This document shows positions 35,301 through 43,000 of a stretch of DNA of 64,000 nt, in pieces; position 1 is the first letter of the stretch, and each line of letters begins with the position of its first letter. This stretch comes from Candidatus Gastranaerophilales bacterium (GTDB lineage: Bacteria; Cyanobacteriota; Vampirovibrionia; Gastranaerophilales; Gastranaerophilaceae). The DNA lies in contig CANQLJ010000002.1 of the NCBI GenBank assembly GCA_947624685.1, forward strand, positions 45,465 to 109,464, written 5' to 3'. The position numbers were made by a program, and so were the translations under genes. Below the pieces are notes generated by a model. That model was not told the origin of the DNA. It worked only from the letters and a program-made list of their open reading frames with translations, and made no database searches.

Positions 35301-35751
35301 CTTTATTAATATCAATAAAACCTGTCAGAAACGAAACGAGATTAACACTAATGTCGGGGTTTATAATGTCGGCAAAATTTTTACCCGTGTCTTTGTAATT
35401 GAGCTTTATGTAGTTTGCTTTTAAGTTAATGTCGAAATTATAGTTTGTTTTGATTTTTAAATTATCGCAATCAAAAGAGAGTTTATAATCATCTAAAATA
35501 TAGGTATTTATTGCGTTTTCAATTGTTTGTTCGTTGATATAATTTGGAATAATATAAAGTAAAAAAAGATAAATCCCTAAAAAAACAATTGCTAAAAATA
35601 TCAAAAAAGAAAAAACCCTCTGTTTTAATTTTTTGATTTTTTGTATAAAAGTGCCCTCTAAACCCCCGTCTGATTTCACATTGACCCTCTTAAATAAATC
35701 AAACGAGGTTAAAATCTTTTTAATCCGGCTTTTCTTTTTATAATATATCAT
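32347..35751 (-). CDS. AsmA/TamB-like giant envelope protein 1 (with TonB-ExbBD)
   Basis: A 1134-aa protein with an N-terminal membrane helix at about residues 45-70 (VFSFLIFLAIVFLGIYLFLLYII) and then a long run of beta-strand repeats. The C-terminal module contains FKIENGELSQFAKLERFLQAGNILSQS and LHIEGKYNLKNNFASLKVLGRI. It is shared with the two other giants in this window and is AsmA/YhdP-like. Such proteins span the periplasm as a hydrophobic groove that moves phospholipids to the outer membrane. The last residues (GAVKSLSSIKYFKW) contain a terminal FxW motif also seen in the other two. The gene lies 26 nt after exbD2 and would be co-transcribed with the TonB-ExbB-ExbD set. Confidence 0.8.
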   Translation of the reverse strand: MIYYKKKSRIKKILTSFDLFKRVNVKSDGGLEGTFIQKIKKLKQRVFSFLIFLAIVFLGIYLFLLYIIPNYINEQTIENAINTYILDDYKLSFDCDNLKIKTNYNFDINLKANYIKLNYKDTGKNFADIINPDISVNLVSFLTGFIDINKANLDKITINTTFLKSKKYNSFSYIFKDDKEKISKIKLRNINLNAKSAQLNLYDENIKKMFYIKADKLKLNSPELAHVLNISSCGNVISQNHKIFDFNLNLSIKRNPELSKSLKTTLLKLNYNPLKDLDKYKFNSKLDVNLKINPNNKKSYLSGYAKLIGYSFEINNIKLPKNDIILYFKDNKIKTDAQLNFIKNQYLKINSTVSLSKNKFIEAKLNSNEINISEINDFIKVFIKFFKPGLNLDDLDFSGLINVDLYLKSNFKTIFSNGKLNIKDAKIISKKLNLSIDSINSNINFDNNTIDIIDSSLFLNDAKFCAKGKIDNRANINITLNSDLINVATVLNLIKKIPLPSFYKEKLNDYDFLSGFIKINSLITGSLNHPVIKSNSSVQNLAFNIIPYKLNCFIEKISLNSDSNSVDEIGEMGAIISKTKIQNDKIKINIPSLNLKKNKNDIIINQTSLLLNGIPLNADGEIKNYKTKSPLVILNVNSKSDNIKNNIIKFKNKMNLESSFTLTKDKILINRFAILSNASTTTLLEATGSLGLNSDNNNKDKINFNNIKILLNQKIPIALNLPDFGETDLDILGVLNLQGTNKNPNISGDFILSNINSKRYNLNIDSASLNLKNSNINLKTQKARFLDSDIDLDLSAKYEKNNLIIDTININSMYLNSQNLKFNNSIGSNKNQNNLEINHIKGNILTLETSYGLINSLDFEGNLKNNILSVDNFSFEAFSGQAQGVLTLNTINNNLKTKFNLAEINVRQLSSKLKENSLAASGKLSAKIDLSMNINDINSIISKIDFKIENGELSQFAKLERFLQAGNILSQSILKLTLNSTLSTVTKQNTGDFKTMEGTINILNNLANIDYIDSKGTNMSLHIEGKYNLKNNFASLKVLGRIPYNIVAVLGNIGSYSLNDTVTKMENDDAKGVIKSLTSSPFEKLMTTQLSGEDIYKIPFLAYSETASTREFIVLIDGAVKSLSSIKYFKWNKI

Positions 35752-35777
35752 TTTATTTTTATTATTTATATTTCAAC

Positions 35778-36161
35778 TTATATTTCAACAATTGAAATAC
35801 TGTGAACGCCCGCGTTTCTTGCTTCATCCATTAATCTTACGACGCTTTCGTGGTTTGATTCGCCCGATGCTTGAATTAAAAGCCCGTCGGGCAAAGTCTT
35901 TGAGTGCTCTTTAATTGTTGAGGCAAGGTTTTTTTCTTCGATTTGCGCTTCATCAAGTGTATATTTGTTATCTGATGTCACCGTGATTTTGATTAATTTT
36001 GCGTCTTTATCGATATTATTTTGTTCGACATATTCAGGTATTGCAAGCGATAAACCCTGTTGATCCAAAATCGGCGCTATAACCATCATAATGATTAATA
36101 AAACAAGAAAAATATCCGTTAATGGTGTGATATTAATTTCATTAAAAGTTTGTCTTTTCAT
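35778..36161 (-). CDS. exbD: ExbD/TolR family biopolymer transport protein (second copy)
   Basis: A 127-aa ExbD/TolR protein: a short N-terminus, one membrane helix (LTDIFLVLLIIMMVIAP) preceded by FNEINITPLTD with the conserved proton-path Asp, and a periplasmic domain with TVTSDNKYTLDE and VRLMDEARNAGVHSISIV. ExbD dimers sit in the ExbB pentamer and convert proton flow into work on TonB. Its first 35 residues are nearly identical to the preceding exbD. The start overlaps the end of that gene by 1 nt. Confidence 0.9.
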   Translation of the reverse strand: MKRQTFNEINITPLTDIFLVLLIIMMVIAPILDQQGLSLAIPEYVEQNNIDKDAKLIKITVTSDNKYTLDEAQIEEKNLASTIKEHSKTLPDGLLIQASGESNHESVVRLMDEARNAGVHSISIVEI

Positions 36162-36622
36162 TATTTTATCGCCTCATTATTATTTTCTTCAAGCTCTCTT
36201 TGCTGTTTTTTACTCAGGGGTTCGCCTGCGACCACGAGTTTTTCAAAACCTGCATTTTGAGCCGCTTTCATAACGGACATAATTTCCGAGCTTTTTGTTT
36301 CTTTGTCGGCTCGAACAACGACTTCTTTTCTTTCCAAGTTTGATATAATTGCCGATAAATCCTGTTCTAAGTTGTCTTTTGAACTTGTTTTGTCATTTAA
36401 AAAGAATCTGCCCTCTTTTGTAATTGAAACGGTTGCGTTTTTCTGTTCAATTGCAAGCCCCGAATTAATCTCGGGCATCTTTATTGTGTTATCAACTTTA
36501 GAAAACCCGGGCGCTATAACCATCATAATGATTAACAAAACAAGAAAAATATCCGTCAGCGGTGTTATATTAATCTCATTAAAGGTTTTTCTTTCGTTAT
36601 CTTTTGATGAACTAAAATTCAT
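36161..36622 (-). CDS. exbD: ExbD/TolR family biopolymer transport protein (first copy)
   Basis: A 153-aa ExbD/TolR protein with the same RKTFNEINITPLTDIFLVLLI membrane segment as its neighbour but a different periplasmic part (TVSITKEGRFFLNDKTSS, VVVRADKETKSSEIMSVMKAAQNAGFEKLVV) and a charged C-terminal tail. The membrane Asp is present. Tandem, diverged exbD genes are known in some bacteria, where the two copies have distinct roles. It begins 25 nt after exbB. Confidence 0.9.
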   Translation of the reverse strand: MNFSSSKDNERKTFNEINITPLTDIFLVLLIIMMVIAPGFSKVDNTIKMPEINSGLAIEQKNATVSITKEGRFFLNDKTSSKDNLEQDLSAIISNLERKEVVVRADKETKSSEIMSVMKAAQNAGFEKLVVAGEPLSKKQQRELEENNNEAIK

Positions 36623-36647
36623 TTTAAATTCCTAATTTTTTTTATTT

Positions 36648-37295
36648 TTATAAAGCAATTGAGTTATTTTTATCTACTTCGACTTCTTCATCGGAATCAA
36701 TGAAGCTTAAAAATACAAGTTTGATTAGTTTAAAGTCGGATTCAAATCTTGCAACAACCGTTTGAAAATAGTTAAATAAAACAACGGCCACAATAGCAAC
36801 CCCAAGCCCTAATGCTGTTGCAATAAGAGCGGAAGCGATACCTGTTGCAACTTCTGCCGATTGGTTACCTTTAACGGCTAAATCTTGGAAAGTGTATAAA
36901 ATTCTAACGACTGTACCAAATAACCCCAAAAACGGAGCAACACCGCCTATTGTACCTAGAATTGTTAAATGTCTTTCAAGCTTTCTTGTAGCTAAAGATG
37001 AAGATATATCATAGGCTCTTGAAAATCCGGCTTTTTGTTCGGTATAAATTCTAAGCGCCTCGTCAACCATTTCCGAAATTATTCCGCCTAATTGAACGGA
37101 CATTCTTTGAGCTGCGCCAATGTTATTTTTGACAAGCGCTTTTTGAAGGCTCGGGATAAATTCCGAAATGTTTCTTTCGTTTTTTCGATAATAAGAAATT
37201 CGATTAATTGCAACATACACAACCAATATTGAACATATAAATATCGGGGTTAAGACCATCCAGTCCTGTGCAATTGCTTTTAGCATTAAATCCAT
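36648..37295 (-). CDS. exbB: ExbB/TolQ/MotA-family proton channel protein
   Basis: A 215-aa ExbB/TolQ protein with three membrane segments: an N-terminal one (WMVLTPIFICSILVVYVAI), then the paired helices LGTIGGVAPFLGLFGTVVRIL and VATGIASALIATALGLGVAIVAVVLFNYF with the family TxxGLxVAIPA-like stretch. ExbB pentamers form the stator channel around ExbD. GAGG precedes the ATG. It lies 44 nt after the TonB gene and just before the two exbD genes. Confidence 0.92.
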   Translation of the reverse strand: MDLMLKAIAQDWMVLTPIFICSILVVYVAINRISYYRKNERNISEFIPSLQKALVKNNIGAAQRMSVQLGGIISEMVDEALRIYTEQKAGFSRAYDISSSLATRKLERHLTILGTIGGVAPFLGLFGTVVRILYTFQDLAVKGNQSAEVATGIASALIATALGLGVAIVAVVLFNYFQTVVARFESDFKLIKLVFLSFIDSDEEVEVDKNNSIAL

Positions 37296-37339
37296 ATTTT
37301 TATCCTCTTTTTTCTATTGTTCTAATTTATTATTTTTTA

Positions 37340-38584
37340 TTATCTTATAACACTATTTAATACATTATAGTCAAACGTAAATTCAATCGGGACGGATTGG
37401 CCTTTAAACTCGGGAGGCAAGGGCTTAAACGGTGCCGTCGATTCTATTGCGCTCATTGCGGCTCTATCTGCCAGAGGGACACCCGATGATTTAGTTACTT
37501 TATGAGATAACAATCTTCCGTCTCTGCTTATGACAAAAGTTATTACAACACGCTTTGAACTGTCGCCTTTCGGCGGATGCCAATTTCTTCTTATTTTTTG
37601 TTCCAAATCTCTCATATATGGCCCCCAATTCGGCTGTCTTATGGCATCAATTCCGGGAGCACCCGATGGATTGCCGGGGCCGGGGTTTCCGCCAGAGCCG
37701 CCATAAGAACCTTTGGAAGCATATCTGTTTCCGTTTGGTGTACCCGATGAACCGCCCGGACGACCTGCGCTTGAGCCTCCCGATGAGCCCCCTGCTGAAC
37801 TAAATTTTGGAGCGGGAGCGCCCGCACCCTTTGAAGCCGAAGGAGAGCCGCCAGAGGATGTTCCCGAGGGTCGATACGTTGTTCCGACAGGAGCCTTAGA
37901 AGGAGCAGTCGGCACTACAAAAGGACTTTTTGGAGCTGTCGCAATTTTAGGTGCCGTTGGTACTGCACTTGGCGCTTTTGGAGTTGGCTTTGCTGAGGGT
38001 CTAATTGTACTTGGGGCACTTGGCGCCTTAGGCGCTACGGGTGCTTTTGGCGTTGGGGCTTGAACTACCTTTGGCGTGGGTTTTGTTACAGATTTTTGGA
38101 CCGGTTTGGGGGTTGTTTTTGGAACCGGCTTTTGAACTGTTTTTGGAGCCGGTTTTTGGACCGGTTTGGGGGTCGGTTTTTGAGCTATTTTATTTTGTCC
38201 CTTAGGTGCGCTTTGCGCTTTTTTAGGCGCAATGGGCGTCGGGTCTGAAATAGCTTTTTTAGGATCATGTTTTCCGCCCGCTTGAGAATTTCTATCGGAT
38301 CGAATTTTCGTGTTTTTATTAATGGGCGGTTTTTCCGGCGCATCCACTAATTTAAACTCGATATTTTTATCGGGCAATTTAGGTTTTGGTAAAAACGGCA
38401 AAAGTATGGCATTAAGAGAGATCAACAAAAATATCAAAGCCAAATGTAAACCAAACGATGCCATAATTCCTTTCGTAAAATTAATTTCGTCATTCGGCAG
38501 AAAGAAATTAGGCAATCGCTTAATAATTTTTGCTTCGTCTAAGATTGATTTTTTAATATCTGATTTATTTCTAATTTGTGCCAT
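37340..38584 (-). CDS. TonB/TolA-type energy transducer with long Pro/Lys and Gly/Ser region
   Basis: A 414-aa protein with a short cytoplasmic N-terminus and one membrane helix (FGLHLALIFLLISLNAILL) that contains the conserved His. A ~130-residue Pro/Lys/Ala spacer (PKPVQKPAPKTVQKP) follows, then a Gly/Ser-rich section and a C-terminal TonB domain (MRDLEQKIRRNWHPP, VVITFVISRDGRLLSHKVTKSSGV, AAMSAIESTAPFKPLPPEF). TonB proteins carry ExbBD energy to outer-membrane receptors. At 414 aa it is longer than E. coli TonB (239 aa), and the RNWHPP start of the end domain is also seen in TolA-like proteins. First gene of the exbB-exbD-exbD-AsmA operon. Confidence 0.85.
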   Translation of the reverse strand: MAQIRNKSDIKKSILDEAKIIKRLPNFFLPNDEINFTKGIMASFGLHLALIFLLISLNAILLPFLPKPKLPDKNIEFKLVDAPEKPPINKNTKIRSDRNSQAGGKHDPKKAISDPTPIAPKKAQSAPKGQNKIAQKPTPKPVQKPAPKTVQKPVPKTTPKPVQKSVTKPTPKVVQAPTPKAPVAPKAPSAPSTIRPSAKPTPKAPSAVPTAPKIATAPKSPFVVPTAPSKAPVGTTYRPSGTSSGGSPSASKGAGAPAPKFSSAGGSSGGSSAGRPGGSSGTPNGNRYASKGSYGGSGGNPGPGNPSGAPGIDAIRQPNWGPYMRDLEQKIRRNWHPPKGDSSKRVVITFVISRDGRLLSHKVTKSSGVPLADRAAMSAIESTAPFKPLPPEFKGQSVPIEFTFDYNVLNSVIR

Positions 38585-38645
38585 AATCGTTTTTTCTTAA
38601 AATAGATTATTTTATATAAATATATTTTCTAAATCACCCAAAAGA

Positions 38646-39344
38646 CTAGTATTGAGAATTAAGCGTAATCGGTTGAGTAAAATATATATTTATTTGGCTG
38701 TTGGAGGGAATTAAAACGTTATCTCCCTTATCAGCTACACCTTTAAGCAAACCAATCCCCGCGCCAAGTGCAGTACCATAAACTGCACCTTTTCCGACAG
38801 AACCCGACGATAATGCGCCCATTGCAGTACCCAAAGCAGCGCCAGAACCTGCACCGAGTGCAACATTTTTGGTGTAATCAACAGCTGCATCTTTTTTTGT
38901 TCCGCCTTTTAAAATCCCGGAATTATCTTCTGTCATAATATTTGCGTTAATCGGAATTGTTTGGTTATATGGAGTTGTAATTGTTGTAAATTTAACTTGA
39001 ACTTGAGCGTTTCTGTTAGCAAAACCAGCCTTTTTGTTTTGAACGATAACACCGTTTATGACGCTATCTTTAGGAGCAATTAAAGTTTCATTATAGATAA
39101 AATCATCAACCAAAATTGCTTTGATGCTTTGGCCCACAATTGCGCTTTGAGAATTAATTTCATCCGTTAATACGGCGCTTGTGGTGACACCGGATGGAAC
39201 ATATACGGCATACCCCGATAAATTTGATTCATCTTGAGCGCTAACGGGTGTTGAATAGTTAAAATTGCTCTTTGCAAAAGCGTTTAAAGAAAACATAAAG
39301 CTGACACTAAGAGCTAAAACCATTAATTTATTAATCTTTTTCAT
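38646..39344 (-). CDS. Exported barrel-type protein with glycine-zipper segment
   Basis: A 232-aa exported protein with a clear signal peptide (KKINKLMVLALSVSFMFSLNAFA). The mature part is strand-rich (GVTTSAVLTDEINSQSAIVGQSIKAIL, LIAPKDSVINGVIVQNKKAGFANRNAQVQVKF). A glycine-zipper segment follows (NVALGAGSGAALGTAMGAL, GTALGAGIGLLKG), a motif that often inserts in or spans membranes. The strand pattern matches the next gene, so the two are paralogues. No named family. GAGG precedes the ATG. The location next to the TonB cluster suggests an envelope role. Confidence 0.65.
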   Translation of the reverse strand: MKKINKLMVLALSVSFMFSLNAFAKSNFNYSTPVSAQDESNLSGYAVYVPSGVTTSAVLTDEINSQSAIVGQSIKAILVDDFIYNETLIAPKDSVINGVIVQNKKAGFANRNAQVQVKFTTITTPYNQTIPINANIMTEDNSGILKGGTKKDAAVDYTKNVALGAGSGAALGTAMGALSSGSVGKGAVYGTALGAGIGLLKGVADKGDNVLIPSNSQINIYFTQPITLNSQY

Positions 39345-39432
39345 AAAAATTTCCCTCGCTTACATCCCACTATTTTATTTACTCTAATACAGTTAATTAT
39401 TCTAGCACAATAAAGTCAAATTATACAAATTT

Positions 39433-39984
39433 TTAATAATTTATATAATAATCTTCATCCAATTGCACAAAAACACTGTCTCTTTGGTTAATCCCGACGT
39501 GAGAGCCAAATTCATATTCGCCGCTCGGCACATACTGAAGCGCCCCTCCCCAAATGTTGCCATAGACTTTTCTCGGGTGAATGGTTCTGTTGTATGAAGC
39601 AGGATTAGTTAAATTCCCCCCTAAAACTTCGCTTGAATAAAAGATTATTCTACCGTTTAATTCATAGGCAATTTTTTCAATCGGGTCAATTATATTTGTG
39701 ATTTTTACTTTCATAGAAGCATTTACCCCTTGAACGGGTAAAGTTAATTCGCTTACGTAACCTTTAAAAATATCTCCTTTTTTGACGGCTTTTTTTTCTT
39801 GCACCCAAACATCCGCACTGGAAATAAAATATACAATTGAACCTGTTTCAAGTTCAGATGTGCTTATGGGTTTTTTTGTATAAACTTTTATTAGCGTCCC
39901 TTTTGGTAAATATGGGCTATATGCAAAAGCGAATATTTTTGTAAAAATTATTGTTAAAAATATTAATATTATTTTTTTTGTCAT
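39433..39984 (-). CDS. Exported protein paralogous to the gene at 38646
   Basis: A 183-aa exported protein with a signal peptide (IILIFLTIIFTKIFAFA) and a strand-rich domain: PKGTLIKVYTKKPISTSELETGSIVYF, KAVKKGDIFKGYVSELTLPVQGVNASMKVKITNI. The same order of elements (P-G-T, G-x-x-V, K-G-D-x-x-G-x-V, NA-x-x-VK) occurs in the neighbour at 38646, but this copy lacks the glycine zipper. Function unknown. TTGAAA-16-TAATAT lies upstream with only 6 nt to the ATG, and there is no ribosome site. Confidence 0.6.
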   Translation of the reverse strand: MTKKIILIFLTIIFTKIFAFAYSPYLPKGTLIKVYTKKPISTSELETGSIVYFISSADVWVQEKKAVKKGDIFKGYVSELTLPVQGVNASMKVKITNIIDPIEKIAYELNGRIIFYSSEVLGGNLTNPASYNRTIHPRKVYGNIWGGALQYVPSGEYEFGSHVGINQRDSVFVQLDEDYYINY

Positions 39985-39990
39985 AATTCA

Positions 39991-40018
39991 ATATTAATGG
40001 TTTTTTTAGTAATTTCAA
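39991..40018 (-). promoter_or_regulatory. Promoter of the 183-aa exported protein, leaderless type
   Basis: On the minus strand, TTGAAA (40018-40013), 16 nt, TAATAT (39996-39991), then 6 nt to the ATG at 39984. Confidence 0.4.
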
Positions 40019-40037
40019 CTGATAAATATATGAATTT

Positions 40038-40066
40038 TTGAACTTTTTTAAAAAATAATTTAAAAT
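40038..40066 (+). promoter_or_regulatory. Promoter of AsmA-like gene 2, leaderless type
   Basis: TTGAAC (40038-40043), 17 nt, TAAAAT (40061-40066), then 7 nt (CAAAAAT) and the ATG at 40074. No ribosome site. Confidence 0.55.
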
Positions 40067-40073
40067 CAAAAAT

Positions 40074-43000
40074 ATGCAAAAGTTTTTTTCAAAACTGAAT
40101 AAGCCCCTGCTGTTAAAAATCTTTTTAAGCTTAATAATACTGATTTTTCTTATTTTTATAGTTTTTATTTTATGGCTTAAATATTTTATTTCCTATAATT
40201 CAATAGAAAAAAATCTTGAAAAATTAACCAATCTTAATATCGAATTTATCGAACCTCAAACCGATTTTGACTATAGATTCAACTTAAATTTAAAAGCAAA
40301 AAACATAAATATTTATTCTAAAGACAAATCAAAAAAATTCGCAAGCTTAAATGATACACACATCGCCCTTAAGCCGATTGGGCTTTTGTTTAAAAAAGCC
40401 TATATAAAAAACTTCGACTCAAAAAATATCGAAATTGCGCTTTGTCGAAACGAAAAAGGCGAAATTGACATACAAAAAGAAATAAACACAGATTTTATTG
40501 AAAATCTTCAAAAAAAGCATTTTTTATTAACAAAGCTCAATTCAAAAATCGATAATTTTAATTTCACATTCAATGATAACTATAAAATCAAAAACCAAAT
40601 AAACCTTAATTTAAAAGACGGCTATGTAAAAATATCAAAAAAAGATAAAATATTTCTTTTTAAACAACAAGGTTTAATTACGACAAATATCTTAAATGAT
40701 ACTCAAAGCGCAAGCTTGGATATTTTAATTAATTCCAAATACCCCTTTAATCATATAAACACAAAAGACATTAGAGCAAAAATGAACATAGATAATGTCA
40801 ATCTTTTTATTTTTAATGATTTGGCAAAAAAATATATATCAAATGACATTAATATGTTGAGCGGAAATTTGGATTTAAAATTAGACGTCGAAAATGATGA
40901 CAATAAAATTTCTTCGAATATCCAAAACCTGTCTTTAAAACTAAATGACGGAAAAATAATAACCCCTTATAAAAAAGATATTGACATGAATATGGATTTT
41001 GATATTGATAAAGATAAAATCGAAATTAATGATTTAAAAATCCTATCCAATGACTTGGATGTTTCTTCAAAAGGCCAAATAACAAAATATTTAAGCAAAA
41101 ATCCCTATTTTGACATAAATTCTAAAATTACAAAAACTCAAATAAATAATTTCACTTATCTTATCCCCGATAATGCAATTTTTTATCGAAAAAAGGGTAT
41201 TCCGACGTTAAAGAAAGCAAATTTTTTCGCAACGGCTGACGGGACGGTTAATCTGAAATATTCTCCTTTGGATATGGAAGGAAACCTCAAAATATCAAAT
41301 ATCTATATTCCAAACTACCCCAAGCCCTATAGCCAAAATGACGTTAATTTAACCTTCATGCACAATAAGATGAGGGTTTATACAAGAGTTTACACTCCAA
41401 AAAATGAATATGTTTTAATAGACGGTATTTCTAATTTAGATGACTCGCTTTGGGGAAAATATCTTGTTAAATCGACATCTAAAATTGACCTTGCTTTTGC
41501 AAGATTATACCTTGTTCCGATTCAACAGATAATAGGTTTTAATATTGGCCCCGTCCCGATTATGGATATAAAAGGATACGGAAAAATTGATATAAAAACC
41601 CAAGGTACAATTAATGATGCTCAAATATTCGGGTTTTTTGAAGCAACTGACGCTCAAGCGCGCCTTGAAGGGTTAGATGGAATATTGAAAAACGGAAGTT
41701 GTAAAATCACTTTTGATGACAGAAAAATCATCTTTAATTTCCTTAAAGGAAAATTAAATGACGCTGATTTTAATTTAAAAGGCAATGTCACAACTAAAGG
41801 CGAAGCGGATTTAGATATTTTAATTAACGGAGCAAAAACATCCGACATCTTAAAAATATTTAATAACAGCGAAATTACAAAGCCTTATATTAATTTAACA
41901 AAAAATATTAAATCCGCTTCGGGTTTAATGGAGCTTGAGCTCAAATTATCGGGGCTCATTAATGATTATGAAAATAAAGAGTTTTTAAATAATCTTTCGC
42001 CTTTGGGAAGGATGATTTTAAAAGATAATAAAATCGTTTTAAACAATAATATCGACTTAAATAAAATATCGGCCATATTTAATTTCGGGCCCGTTCAAAA
42101 ATTTGAAGGCACAATTAATTTAAACGAATCAAAATTCAATGTTTTATTAAATTCTAAAACTCCTTTGAATAAAATTTCAAAAGGAGAAGATTTTTTAGTC
42201 GATTGTGAAATAAAATCATCAAAAATAAATTCAAATGACATTCTGCAAAAGCTCAAACAGGCTGATTTTTCAAGCCAATTACAAAAAAGAATATTGGATG
42301 AATTGCAAAATTATAATTTCTATTCAAAATTAAATCTTAAATCTCAAGGCAAAATTTCGCTTAATGACTTAAATATCAAAAACTTTAAAAATCAAGGCTA
42401 TTTAATCGGCTTAAACAGCGCTCAAACAAGCAAAGTCAATTTCTTAGACGGTATTATAAAATTTGAAAATGATAAAGTAACATTTAATAATTTTAAATTT
42501 AAACTTGATTCAATGGGGCTTGTTAATATCAAGGGCTCTTTAAATAATGTGTTGAGCTTAAAACCGTTGGGGGATTTGAATATATATCTTGAAAAAATAA
42601 TGCTTGATGACGTTAAAAAAATATTTCCGAAAATAAATATTGAAAACTGTTTGGTTAATAACGGCTCGATTATTTTTAAGGGTGATGATATAAAATTAAA
42701 TTCAATCAGTTTAAATTATGATTCGATGCCACTTTTTTTAAACGTAAAAGCAAAAGATATATATGATAAAAAAGACTTTGAAGCCGATTTTTCAACGATA
42801 GTTAATGAAACATCGAGCGATAATATAATTAACCCATATTTGACAACACCTCTTAAAATCAAAGGTGAACTGCCTCTGAAAGGTTCTTTTAGCGGAAATA
42901 GCGAAGATTATGCGATTGATTTTAGCGCAACAATACCCAAAAACTCTGACATCTCATTTATGGGAGCAAATATATCAGACACAAACTATAAAAGAGAACT

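Noticed and set aside
37713-38063. 116-aa plus-strand ORF opposite the TonB gene
   Set aside because: Antisense shadow of the Gly/Ser/Pro-rich repeat region of the TonB protein.
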